Assembly: GCA_034436335.1 (NCBI GenBank)
Contig: DAOTVO010000027.1
Location: forward strand, 1-21,203
Origin: UBA877 sp034436335
GTDB lineage: Bacteria > Chloroflexota > Anaerolineae > Anaerolineales > Villigracilaceae
Direction: 5' to 3'
DNA length: 21,203 nucleotides
The position numbers and the translations under genes are program-made. Shown one piece after another: positions 8,433 to 15,487 of this stretch (the first letter of the stretch is position 1; each line of letters opens with the position of its first letter). Below the pieces are notes generated by a model that was not told the origin of the DNA, made no database searches, and saw only the letters and a list, made by a program, of their open reading frames with translations.

Positions 8433-9092
8433 ATGATGGACGGAAATTTGGAAGAAGGCCCTCTGCTGGTAGCCCAATCCGGCCTGCTCAAAGGCGAGCG
8501 GTGGGCCTTGAACCGGACGCTGGTCATCGGCCGGGACGCGGCTTGCGACATCATCGTCCCCGACCGGATGGTTTCGCGTTTCCATGCCCGTCTCGTTCCG
8601 GCCCCCTCCGGCGTGATTCTCGAAGACATGGGCAGCAAAAACGGCACGCATCGCAACGGTCAGGCGCTGACCGCTCCTGTTCTCTTGCAGGACGGTGATG
8701 TCATTCAGATTGCCCTGGCACAGGAATTTATCTTTCTGACTTCCGATGCCACCGTGCCGCTCATCGAACCTTCCCCGGAGCAGAACCGTCTGCGGCTCGA
8801 TCTGCGCTCCCGCAGCGTATGGGTCAACGGCATCCTGCTCGACCCGCCGCTTTCGGCGCTGCAATTTCACGTTTTGCACGTCCTGTATGAGCATCAGGGC
8901 CAGGTGGTGCCGCGTGCGAAACTGGTGAGCGCTTCCTGGGGGGAGGATGAAGCGGTCGGCGTCTCGGATCAGGCGTTGGATGCGCTCCTGCGCCGCCTGC
9001 GTGACCGTCTGGCTGAGATTGACCCCTCTCATGCCTATATCGTCACCGTACGCGGACACGGCATCCGCCTCGACAATCCCTTGCTTGCGTGA
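8433..9092 (+). CDS. FHA domain plus OmpR-type winged-helix transcriptional regulator
   Basis: The protein has 219 residues. The FHA domain (about 12-104) has the phosphothreonine-binding signature: GRDAACDI with R34, VSRFHARL with S48 and H51, and GSKNGT with N70. The C-terminal part (about 117-214) reads as an OmpR/PhoB winged helix, with a recognition-helix region SDQALDALLRRLRDRL and a wing ending VRGHGIRL. It has no receiver domain, so the phospho-signal would reach it through the FHA domain, presumably from the divergent kinase. The mycobacterial EmbR/PknH pair is a known parallel, but EmbR has the domains in the opposite order plus a BTAD domain. Start: ATG at 8433 (a second ATG follows directly), preceded by TATAAT at 7 nt. 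Confidence 0.9.
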   Translation: MMDGNLEEGPLLVAQSGLLKGERWALNRTLVIGRDAACDIIVPDRMVSRFHARLVPAPSGVILEDMGSKNGTHRNGQALTAPVLLQDGDVIQIALAQEFIFLTSDATVPLIEPSPEQNRLRLDLRSRSVWVNGILLDPPLSALQFHVLHVLYEHQGQVVPRAKLVSASWGEDEAVGVSDQALDALLRRLRDRLAEIDPSHAYIVTVRGHGIRLDNPLLA

Positions 9093-9107
9093 AACTCCAT
9101 CAACGAA

Positions 9108-9136
9108 AGCAGGCCGGATGGGCAATCCGACCTGCT
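9108..9136. terminator. Stem-loop between converging genes (first)
   Basis: Arms AGCAGGCCGGAT (9108-9119) and ATCCGACCTGCT (9125-9136) pair over 12 bp with one non-Watson-Crick position and a 5-nt loop; short T runs flank it on either strand. It lies between the FHA regulator stop and the converging CpXC gene stop. Confidence 0.6.
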
Positions 9137-9143
9137 GCTTTCC

Positions 9144-9168
9144 CTGCCGCGTTTGGCGGCAGTTTTTT
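9144..9168 (+). terminator. Intrinsic terminator of the FHA regulator gene (second stem)
   Basis: CTGCCGC (9144-9150), 5-nt loop, GCGGCAG (9156-9162), then six T at 9163-9168. A textbook rho-independent terminator ending just before the opposing stop codon at 9170; on the minus strand this stem and the first one could together end the CpXC transcript. Confidence 0.8.
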
Positions 9169-9169
9169 G

Positions 9170-10540
9170 TTATCCCAAGTTTTTCTTCATGGTGAAGCGC
9201 AGGATTGCCCGATACACTTCTTCCAGTTTTGCCATCATTTGGGCATCCTCGCTGCCCGGCTGGGCCTCTCCTTCGGATTCCACGCGTCCCATCAGGCCGG
9301 CAACCATGGACGAAAATTCGGGTGTGATTTCGGCGGCATGCGCCTCCAGGCGCCGTTCCAATTCGGCGGCATCGGGAGCGTCGAGAAGTTCTTGAAGCAA
9401 TTGCACTTCCGGCGGCGGGGCGCTGGCTTCTTGCAGCACGGCGACCACTTGCTGGAGTTTATTCATGCGCTCGGCGTCATTCTTGCGGTTGGCTTCCTGC
9501 AATGCCTGATTCAACACCTGGATAAAAATATCACCGATTTCCGGCAGATGCTCAGCAGTGGCTTGCCGAATATTTTCGGCGCTCAGCAGGCTTTCGAGCA
9601 ACTGAGCGGCCTGCTTGTATTCTTCCTCCAGACGCTGGTCAATGCGGCGGACGGCTTCAAGCAGTTTGGCGCGCAGGGTTTCAAGTTTAGCGCGCTCCTC
9701 GCCGGAAGCCTGTTCGATGTGTTCTGTAAGGCTTTGGAAGAACAGATAATCGAGCGCCGGGCGGGTGAAACTGACCAGCGCGTTGAGGCGGTCATCGTTG
9801 GGGGCGGCGATGAAGATGTCGAGCAGTTTTTCGCGGCTCAGTTCTTTCCCGGCGGCTTGCAGGGTTTTGATGGCTTCCTGCAGTTCGTTGTTTTGCGAAA
9901 TTATCCGACGGCCGTACTCGGTTTCGGCGAGAAGTTGCTGCTGGATTTCCTCGATTTGCCTGGCGGCCTGCTCCTGACCGGATGCCAGCGCGCTTTCGGC
10001 CAGGCGGCCAAAGAGGGCAAAGAATTCGGCATCGAAGAGCGCGGCCTCTTGCTTGATGAGTTCGGCGCGGGTCTCGCGGCTGTTGGCCGACAAGAGACGT
10101 TCCAGCAAATTGACGCGTTTTTGCTGCGCCTGGAGCATTTCCGGCGTGATGCCGTCCGCGCTAAGAATGCGCTCGATGAGACTTTGGTAAGTCAGAAAAT
10201 TCTGCGGACGCAGGAGGTACCCCTTGCGTTTTTCGGGCGGCAGTTTATCCGTCACCTGCTTGATGAGCGGGCCGACCAGTTTCTCCTGCTCGTTGACCGA
10301 CATCTTCAGTTCCGGCGGGAAGTAGGTCAACAGCAGTTCCTTCTCGTTGTCGTGATAGACGATGGGCGTGGCCAGCGGGCCGCTGAAACCGCAGGCGCGG
10401 CAGACCGCATAGTTCGAGACGCCGCCCAGCAGGCGCTGTTTCGCGCCCGGGTCGGAGGTCACGTCGAAGAGTTGTTCTACAATGGCTGCTACCGGCTGGC
10501 GGCATTGGGGACATGCGATTTGGGTTCTTTGAGGGGGCAT
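9170..10540 (-). CDS. CpXC-domain protein with long helical C-terminal part
   Basis: The protein has 456 residues. The N-terminus has two Cys pairs, CPQC (C10, C13) and CRAC (C47, C50), set in the pattern of the CpXC domain, a probable zinc-binding unit found in many Chloroflexota and Firmicutes proteins of unknown role. From about 90 onward the chain is almost entirely charged, glutamate-rich helix with likely coiled-coil stretches and no membrane segment. No enzymatic motif was recognised. It lies 190 nt downstream of the histidine kinase on the same strand with a possible promoter of its own at about 10600. The start codon is preceded by a 7-nt periodic AATC repeat and no Shine-Dalgarno sequence. 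Confidence 0.8.
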   Translation of the reverse strand: MPPQRTQIACPQCRQPVAAIVEQLFDVTSDPGAKQRLLGGVSNYAVCRACGFSGPLATPIVYHDNEKELLLTYFPPELKMSVNEQEKLVGPLIKQVTDKLPPEKRKGYLLRPQNFLTYQSLIERILSADGITPEMLQAQQKRVNLLERLLSANSRETRAELIKQEAALFDAEFFALFGRLAESALASGQEQAARQIEEIQQQLLAETEYGRRIISQNNELQEAIKTLQAAGKELSREKLLDIFIAAPNDDRLNALVSFTRPALDYLFFQSLTEHIEQASGEERAKLETLRAKLLEAVRRIDQRLEEEYKQAAQLLESLLSAENIRQATAEHLPEIGDIFIQVLNQALQEANRKNDAERMNKLQQVVAVLQEASAPPPEVQLLQELLDAPDAAELERRLEAHAAEITPEFSSMVAGLMGRVESEGEAQPGSEDAQMMAKLEEVYRAILRFTMKKNLG

Positions 10541-10544
10541 TTTC

Positions 10545-10569
10545 GATTTCCGATTGAAGATTTTCGATT
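10545..10569 (-). repeat. Heptad AATC repeat next to the CpXC start codon
   Basis: On the plus strand GATT occurs at 10545, 10552, 10559 and 10566, exactly every 7 nt; on the coding strand this reads as four AATC-N3 units ending 4 nt before the ATG. Confidence 0.75.
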
Positions 10570-10598
10570 AGTGGTTTGAGTTTGCCAAGAGACGGCTT

Positions 10599-10604
10599 AT
10601 TGTA
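10599..10604 (-). promoter_or_regulatory. Possible -10 box of the CpXC gene
   Basis: TACAAT on the minus strand, 58 nt before the ATG at 10540, in an otherwise AT-richer spot of the gap. No clear -35 or TGn extension. Confidence 0.35.
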
Positions 10605-10648
10605 CTTCATTTGGCGTCATTGTGAGGCAGTATCCTGCATTTAGAGTC

Positions 10649-10721
10649 CGAAGTCTTCAGGCTTCGAAGCCCAATCTTTTCCGTCAACTGGGGTTGGCGG
10701 ACTCCAACGGAGTTACTCCGC
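10649..10721. repeat. Cluster of short palindromes after the histidine kinase
   Basis: CGAAG/CTTCG (10649-10653 with 10662-10666) and GCGGA/TCCGC (10697-10701 with 10717-10721, the latter enclosing ACTCC/GGAGT palindromes) lie in the gap downstream of the kinase stop. No T run follows, so this is not a standard terminator; it may be a dispersed intergenic repeat or a processing signal. Confidence 0.45.
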
Positions 10722-10730
10722 GGGGAGCGG

Positions 10731-12263
10731 TCATTTGCGCGGCAGAGAGAAGCAGATGCGCGCGCCCGCGCCAGGCCGGGGGTCCACCCAAATACGCCCA
10801 CCGTGCGCCTCCACGATGGCTTTGGCGAGATACAACCCTAGCCCTGCGCCTTTCGTCTTGCGGACGGCTTTCTCGGAGCGGTAGAAGCGGTCGAAGACGT
10901 GCGGGATGTCGGCCGGATCGATGCCTGCCCCTTCATCGCTCACGGTGACAATCACCTGTTCCGGCCGCGCCTCGCCGTGGATGAGAATTTCGCCCCCCGG
11001 CGCGTACTTGATGGCATTTGAAATCAGGTTCGACAGAAGTTGGGCAAGCCGATTCTCGTCTGCCAGGATGACCGGGAAGTTATCGGGAAAATCTACGCGG
11101 ATGGTATGGCGCTTGGTCTGGGTCTGGAAACGCTCGGCGAGACGCTGGGCCAGGGCAGGCAGGTTGACGTCGGCCAAGTTCGGGGTCAGACCGCCGGCCT
11201 GCAGGCGCGAGGCGTCGAGCAAGTCTTCAATCATCGCCGCTAAGCGATCGGCTTCCTCTTCGATGACGGCCAGACTGTCCTGCACGATGGAACGGTCCCA
11301 AACGGCGTCTTCGCGGCGCAGGGTGGAAACGTAGCCCTTGATGAGCGCCACGGGCGTCTTGAGTTCGTGGCTGATGATGGAAACGAATGTGTTTTTAATT
11401 TCCTCGGCGGTGCGGAATTTGGTGATGTCGCGCACGGTGACGATGATGTTGCGCAGTTTGTTGTCAGCGGTGAGCAGAGGGGCGTAGGTGATGCCTACCG
11501 GCAGGTCGGGCGGTTCGGAACGGGCGAGGTCGCCCTCGACGTAAAGATAGGCATGCGAAGTGAGCGGCCAGCCGCCGGCCTCGGCCTCCTCGAGCGTCAG
11601 ACCTTCAGGGCGGCGCGCCCAGCGGATGACCTCGCTGTGGGGGCGTCCCTGGATTTCGGCGCGCGGCTGTCCGAGCAGACGCTCAAAGGCCAGATTACAG
11701 CGTTCGACGGTGTGATCGGCGTTGAGGATGAGCATGCCGTCGGCGGCCGATTCGAGCAGCGCGTCGAGGCGCTGTTTTTCCAAAGTTACCTGGCTGTAGA
11801 GTTGCGCGTTGTAGACGGCAATCGCGGCCTGGTCGGCAAACGATTGGAGCAGGAGTTTGTCGTTGGCGGAGAAAATATCGGGGTAGTTTCGGAAGATGAA
11901 GATGACGCCAATGACCTGATTGTGGGCCACCAGGGGGAGACCGACGCCGTTGAGCAGTCCCATGCTGGCGGTGTAGGTCAGGTTTTTCAACATGCGGTTA
12001 AGTTCGGCGATATTGAGTTCGCCCACTTCTTCGTTGGCGAGAAGGGGTTCCAGATAACGCAGGAAGGCGGGCGGAATTCCCTGCGCGGCGGCCACGCGCC
12101 AGCCGCCGTCTTTGAGGGCAATCAGTCCGGCCTGACCGGCGAGCATTTCGATGGAAATGCGCAGGATGCGCGCCAACAGTTTCTCCAGGTCGAGTTCCTG
12201 GGTGAGGGCGCGGGAGATTTCGAGCAGGTAGTCGCGTTGTCGGACGCGGAAGTCGGGGAGCAT
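10731..12263 (-). CDS. Soluble sensor histidine kinase, GAF-PAS-HisKA-HATPase
   Basis: The protein has 510 residues. Residues about 10-155 form a GAF domain, about 163-285 a PAS domain (LDALLESAADGMLILNAD start), then the dimerisation helix with H-box SHELKTP (H299), N-box around N412-N416, G1 box DEGAGI at 443-448 and G2 box GAGLGL at 472-477. All residues needed for autophosphorylation are present. No membrane segment is seen, so it senses a cytoplasmic or diffusible signal. No response regulator gene lies next to it. The start at 12263 lacks a Shine-Dalgarno sequence and is preceded by AATC heptad repeats; an extended -10 (TGATAAAAT) lies about 50 nt upstream. Confidence 0.93.
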   Translation of the reverse strand: MLPDFRVRQRDYLLEISRALTQELDLEKLLARILRISIEMLAGQAGLIALKDGGWRVAAAQGIPPAFLRYLEPLLANEEVGELNIAELNRMLKNLTYTASMGLLNGVGLPLVAHNQVIGVIFIFRNYPDIFSANDKLLLQSFADQAAIAVYNAQLYSQVTLEKQRLDALLESAADGMLILNADHTVERCNLAFERLLGQPRAEIQGRPHSEVIRWARRPEGLTLEEAEAGGWPLTSHAYLYVEGDLARSEPPDLPVGITYAPLLTADNKLRNIIVTVRDITKFRTAEEIKNTFVSIISHELKTPVALIKGYVSTLRREDAVWDRSIVQDSLAVIEEEADRLAAMIEDLLDASRLQAGGLTPNLADVNLPALAQRLAERFQTQTKRHTIRVDFPDNFPVILADENRLAQLLSNLISNAIKYAPGGEILIHGEARPEQVIVTVSDEGAGIDPADIPHVFDRFYRSEKAVRKTKGAGLGLYLAKAIVEAHGGRIWVDPRPGAGARICFSLPRK

Positions 12264-12266
12264 GAG

Positions 12267-12297
12267 AATTTACGATTGATGATTGAGATGGACGATT
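12267..12297 (-). repeat. Heptad AATC repeat next to the histidine kinase start codon
   Basis: Plus-strand GATT at 12274, 12281 and 12294 with degenerate units at 12267 (AATT) and 12288 keep a near 7-nt period. On the coding strand the series ends 3 nt before the ATG, like the one before the CpXC gene. Confidence 0.6.
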
Positions 12298-12311
12298 GGT
12301 GTTTTTCTTTG

Positions 12312-12320
12312 ATTTTATCA
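12312..12320 (-). promoter_or_regulatory. Extended -10 promoter of the histidine kinase gene
   Basis: TGATAAAAT on the minus strand (TGn plus TAAAAT), 48 nt before the ATG; the predicted leader of about 42 nt contains the AATC heptads and no Shine-Dalgarno. Confidence 0.45.
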
Positions 12321-12377
12321 TCAGCGGCCGGGGATTGAGTAAGAATTGTGTTATCAGTCTGTTGGAATCGAATCAAC

Positions 12378-12411
12378 ACGCGCTCCGAGCCAACTTTTTC
12401 CCGGAGCGCGT
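12378..12411 (-). terminator. Stem-loop downstream of the aminotransferase gene
   Basis: ACGCGCTCCG (12378-12387) and CGGAGCGCGT (12402-12411) form a perfect 10-bp stem with a 14-nt loop, 30 nt after the aminotransferase stop. No T run follows on the minus strand, so it may work as a 3-prime-end stabiliser rather than an intrinsic terminator. Confidence 0.5.
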
Positions 12412-12441
12412 ATGCCTCAAATTTGCTCGTTGCGCAGTACT

Positions 12442-13764
12442 TTACATCAGTTCTTTCTCGGCCAGAGCAATGGCCTCCTCGAAGATTTTCAAGCCTTCGT
12501 CAATTTCAGACTTGGTGATGCAAAGCGGCGGCGCAATACGGATGACGGATTTGCCGCACGAGAGCAGGATCAGACCGCGCTCGAAGGCCAGGTCCACCAC
12601 CCGATTGGTCAATTCTTCCGCCGGGACTTTGGAGGCGCGGTCTTTGACGAATTCCACGCCAATCATCAGGCCGATGCCGCGCACATCGCCAATGGATGGG
12701 CGGCGGGTCATGATTTCGTGCAATGCATCGAGGGCATATTGCCCGACCTCGGCGGCGTTTTGCAGGTATTCCTGTTCAATTAGGTCGATCGTCGCCAGCG
12801 CTGCGGCGCAGGCGATTGGATTGCCGCCAAAGGTGTTGCCGTGCGAGCCGCGCGGCCAGTCCATGATGGATTTGCGCGCCACGCAAGCGCCGAGCGGCAT
12901 ACCGGAAGCGATTCCCTTGGCAGCGGTTAGGATGTCCGGCTCGACGCCGAAATGTTCGATGGCCCACCACTTGCCGGTGCGTCCCATGCCGGATTGGACT
13001 TCGTCCACGATGAGCAGAATGTCGTGTTTGTCGCACAATTCACGCAGAGCAGGATAAAACCCAGGAGGCGGGACGATGTAGCCGCCCTCGCCCTGAATGG
13101 TTTCCACCAGAACACCGGCCACTTCGTCAGGCGGAAGAATGTGGCCGAGGATTTCTTCTTCGATGTAGCGCACAACGGTTTCACCGTAATCCTCGCCCGG
13201 CAGACGCTCCAGTACCGGGCGGTAAGGGTTGGGGAAGGGCGCGTGCAGCACGCCGTTCATCAGCGGGTAGAAGCCGCGATGATATGTGACCTTGCTGGCC
13301 GTGAACGTCACGGCTCCCATTGTCCGGCCATGAAAAGCGCCGGTGAAGCCGATGAAGTTGGAGCGGCCTGTGTGGTAACGCGCTAGTTTGATGGCGGTTT
13401 CGACGGCCTCTGTGCCGGAATTGTTCATGAAAGAGACGGCGTCTTCTTTGAAGGGAGCAATCTCGTTGAGTTTTTCCCCCAGTTTAATCCACTGTTCGTG
13501 ATAGAAGTCGGATGATATGTGAATGAATTTTTCGGCTTGTTCCTGAATGGCCCTGACAACTTTGGGGTGGCTGTGGCCGGTGGAGTTGACGGCAATGCCG
13601 GCCGCGAAATCAAGAAAACGGTTGCCGTCCACATCCCAAACATTACACCCCTGACCGTGGTCCATGACGAATGGTATGCCGCGCGGATAAGATGGGGAAA
13701 TAACGGCCCGGTCGCGCTCGATGAGCGCCTGTGCTTTAGCCCCTGGTAACTTAAGTGTTTTCAT
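12442..13764 (-). CDS. Class III PLP aminotransferase (acetylornithine/4-aminobutyrate family)
   Basis: The protein has 440 residues, full length for the family. Family signatures: VWDVDGNRFLDFAAGIAVN at 42-60, SGTEA at 116-120 for the PLP phosphate, DEVQSG with D254 pairing to the PLP ring nitrogen, and K283 in TAAKGIASGMPLGA as the Schiff-base lysine. The sequence resembles the archaeal-type acetylornithine/GABA aminotransferase group that also contains amino-acid racemases, so the substrate cannot be read off; no arginine-biosynthesis gene is nearby. The start at 13764 has AAAGGAGA about 8 nt upstream. It follows the ROK kinase gene by 96 nt on the same strand, so the two may be co-transcribed. 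Confidence 0.9.
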   Translation of the reverse strand: MKTLKLPGAKAQALIERDRAVISPSYPRGIPFVMDHGQGCNVWDVDGNRFLDFAAGIAVNSTGHSHPKVVRAIQEQAEKFIHISSDFYHEQWIKLGEKLNEIAPFKEDAVSFMNNSGTEAVETAIKLARYHTGRSNFIGFTGAFHGRTMGAVTFTASKVTYHRGFYPLMNGVLHAPFPNPYRPVLERLPGEDYGETVVRYIEEEILGHILPPDEVAGVLVETIQGEGGYIVPPPGFYPALRELCDKHDILLIVDEVQSGMGRTGKWWAIEHFGVEPDILTAAKGIASGMPLGACVARKSIMDWPRGSHGNTFGGNPIACAAALATIDLIEQEYLQNAAEVGQYALDALHEIMTRRPSIGDVRGIGLMIGVEFVKDRASKVPAEELTNRVVDLAFERGLILLSCGKSVIRIAPPLCITKSEIDEGLKIFEEAIALAEKELM

Positions 13765-13860
13765 TGCGGAATCTCCTTTCTATGAAAAAATCGGGTAGTG
13801 AAAATTGAAAGCCGGCGAATCTTTCCGGCAAATGAGCAAAGAGTCCCCTCTAAATCTAAG

Positions 13861-14799
13861 TCAGAATAGATTGAGTTTGAGACGCGCTTGCGCCAGCGCT
13901 CCCAGCAAACCAGCATCATCGCCGAGTTTAGCGGTGGTAATGGTCAAGTTGTGTAGGTATTCTTTGTTCATGACCAGTTCGCCGAGAGCCTGCTTCATAG
14001 GTGCGAAAAGTAATTCACCACTTTGGGAGACCCCGCCGCCGAAAATCAAGATGGATGGATTGAAGATGTGCAAGAAATCGGCCACACCTTGGGCGAGAGC
14101 ACGACCGGCTTGCGCAAACGCCTCTAGAGCAAGTTCGTCACCCCGTCGGGCAGCCATCGCTACGTCACGGGCGGTAATGCGCGGAGCACCGGCCAGTCTC
14201 GAGGGCCGACCGGCGGCGATTTGCTCACTAACATAGCGGGCGATGGCCGTCCCCGAAGCAATCGCCTCTAGGTGGCCGCGCCGTCCACAGGAGCAGAGCG
14301 GACCATTGGGGTGGATGGTGATATGGCCGAGTTCGGCGGCCAGGCCGTGAGCGCCGGTCAGTAATTGACCGTTGGCGATGACACCGCCGCCAATGCCGGT
14401 GCTGATGGTCAAGTAGAGGAGGTCGTTATGTCCCTGACCGGCGCCGTAGCGCCACTCGCCGAGCGCTGCCAGGTTGGCATCATTGCCAACAAAAACTGGC
14501 ACATGATACTTTTGTGTTAGTAAATTGCTAAAAGGAAGGTTATTCCATCCCGGGATGTTTGGCATTACCAGAATGACCCCATTCTGCGAGTCGACCGGCC
14601 CGGGGCAGGCGGCGCAGATCGCTTCTACCTGTTCTTTTGGCCAGACCGAGTTGATGAGGTTCATCAATCGGTCGAGCAGGTTGTCCTCTTTGCTTTGCGT
14701 AGAGGTACGTTGCACTCGGAGGGGAGTGATGGAGCCATGTGCAAAAACGGCTACGCGTAGTTGTGTTCCTCCGAGGTCAATGGCAATGATGGCACTCAT
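13861..14799 (-). CDS. ROK family sugar kinase (glucokinase-like)
   Basis: The protein has 312 residues. The ATP-binding start IAIDLGGTQLRV, catalytic GNDAN (D107), TISTGIGGGV phosphate loop at 131-140 and the ROK signature with E156 and H159 (AELGH) are present. The zinc motif reads CSCGRRGHLE at 169-178: H159, C169 and C171 are conserved, while the usual third Cys is H176. Such enzymes phosphorylate glucose, fructose or N-acyl hexosamines; the exact sugar is not decided. There is no N-terminal helix-turn-helix, so it is a kinase rather than a NagC/XylR-type repressor. The start at 14799 is where homology begins; in-frame ATGs further up lie beyond the TATAAT box. No Shine-Dalgarno is present, predicting a leaderless mRNA. 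Confidence 0.9.
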   Translation of the reverse strand: MSAIIAIDLGGTQLRVAVFAHGSITPLRVQRTSTQSKEDNLLDRLMNLINSVWPKEQVEAICAACPGPVDSQNGVILVMPNIPGWNNLPFSNLLTQKYHVPVFVGNDANLAALGEWRYGAGQGHNDLLYLTISTGIGGGVIANGQLLTGAHGLAAELGHITIHPNGPLCSCGRRGHLEAIASGTAIARYVSEQIAAGRPSRLAGAPRITARDVAMAARRGDELALEAFAQAGRALAQGVADFLHIFNPSILIFGGGVSQSGELLFAPMKQALGELVMNKEYLHNLTITTAKLGDDAGLLGALAQARLKLNLF

Positions 14800-14806
14800 A
14801 AATTGA

Positions 14807-14815
14807 ATTATATCA
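14807..14815 (-). promoter_or_regulatory. Extended -10 promoter of the ROK kinase gene (leaderless)
   Basis: TGATATAAT on the minus strand; 7 nt (14800-14806) separate the hexamer from the ATG, so transcription should begin at the start codon. Confidence 0.65.
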
Positions 14816-15449
14816 CGCATGAATCGCCGACTTTTTCCGGTTGCCGCTGCACGCTGCACAATTCCCCTGGAATATGGTATTGTTGTTCAACTGGATAGAG
14901 AATGGTGGCCCAGAAACCTGCTTGAATATCCCTTTCGTTAGTGGTACAACCCTGGCTGCGCCTGACCGCCTTCGGCGCGGACCCGCTCCGCCTGGGCGCG
15001 CTCTTCTTCGCGGCGGCGAAAAGGGAAAGGGAGACGGAGGACAGTCATGCTGGCGAGATAGGCGGCAAAATCCAACAGCCCAACGGCCAGCCTGGCAACC
15101 ACGTTGCAAGAACGGTCGGGTACACCCACTGACCCCCGCCCGGGTGCAGCGTTCGGCTTTTGCCTTTTTGTTGCAGTCTGCTACACCGGCTCGAAACACC
15201 AGAACCGCAGGGTAAGGGAATGGTAGACCAAAAGGCTTGCGAGCAGCGCCCTGATCACGTTACGATGTGGCGTTTAAGTCCAAAAAAGCCCATAAACAGC
15301 CTGCTATTTGTTGATTCCGGTATCTGCACCCTAAAGGTTCGGTTTTGCATCATGCATTTCATTGTACTTAGTTCGTGATCTCTAAACTCAAGAACCCAAG
15401 CCGGTTACAAATAAAAGTAGATTCTGGTGAATTTCGAGATACAAAGTTG
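14816..15449. other. Intergenic region without a convincing gene
   Basis: About 630 bp between the ROK kinase promoter and the M23 peptidase promoter. The left half is GC-rich, the right half (from about 15280) AT-rich. On the minus strand a frame ending at 14938 (TAA) encodes a hydrophobic stretch (VARLAVGLLDFAAYLASMTV) followed by an Arg/Glu-rich tail; its codons look native, but it has a TAG upstream at about 15183, no ribosome binding site and no recognised family. It may be the tail of a decayed membrane-protein gene. Nothing else could be supported. Confidence 0.5.
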
Positions 15450-15458
15450 TGTTATCAT
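15450..15458 (+). promoter_or_regulatory. Extended -10 promoter of the M23 peptidase gene
   Basis: TGTTATCAT (TGn plus TATCAT), 29 nt before the ATG, giving a leader of about 22 nt that contains the AAGGAGG ribosome binding site at 15476-15482. Confidence 0.5.
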
Positions 15459-15487
15459 ACTCAAAATTCCCTGCCAAGGAGGCTGAG

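Noticed and set aside
9089..10579. A 496-codon open frame antisense to the CpXC gene
   Set aside because: It mirrors the GC-rich codon pattern of the minus-strand gene, has no family motifs or ribosome site, and starts within the tail of the FHA regulator gene; the minus-strand protein has clear CpXC cysteine pairs.
11367..12338. A 323-codon frame antisense to the histidine kinase
   Set aside because: Shadow of a gene whose H, N and G boxes are all intact.
13765..13860. Terminator between the ROK kinase and aminotransferase genes
   Set aside because: Only a 5-bp GCCGG/CCGGC stem with a poor T tract is seen, too weak to call.
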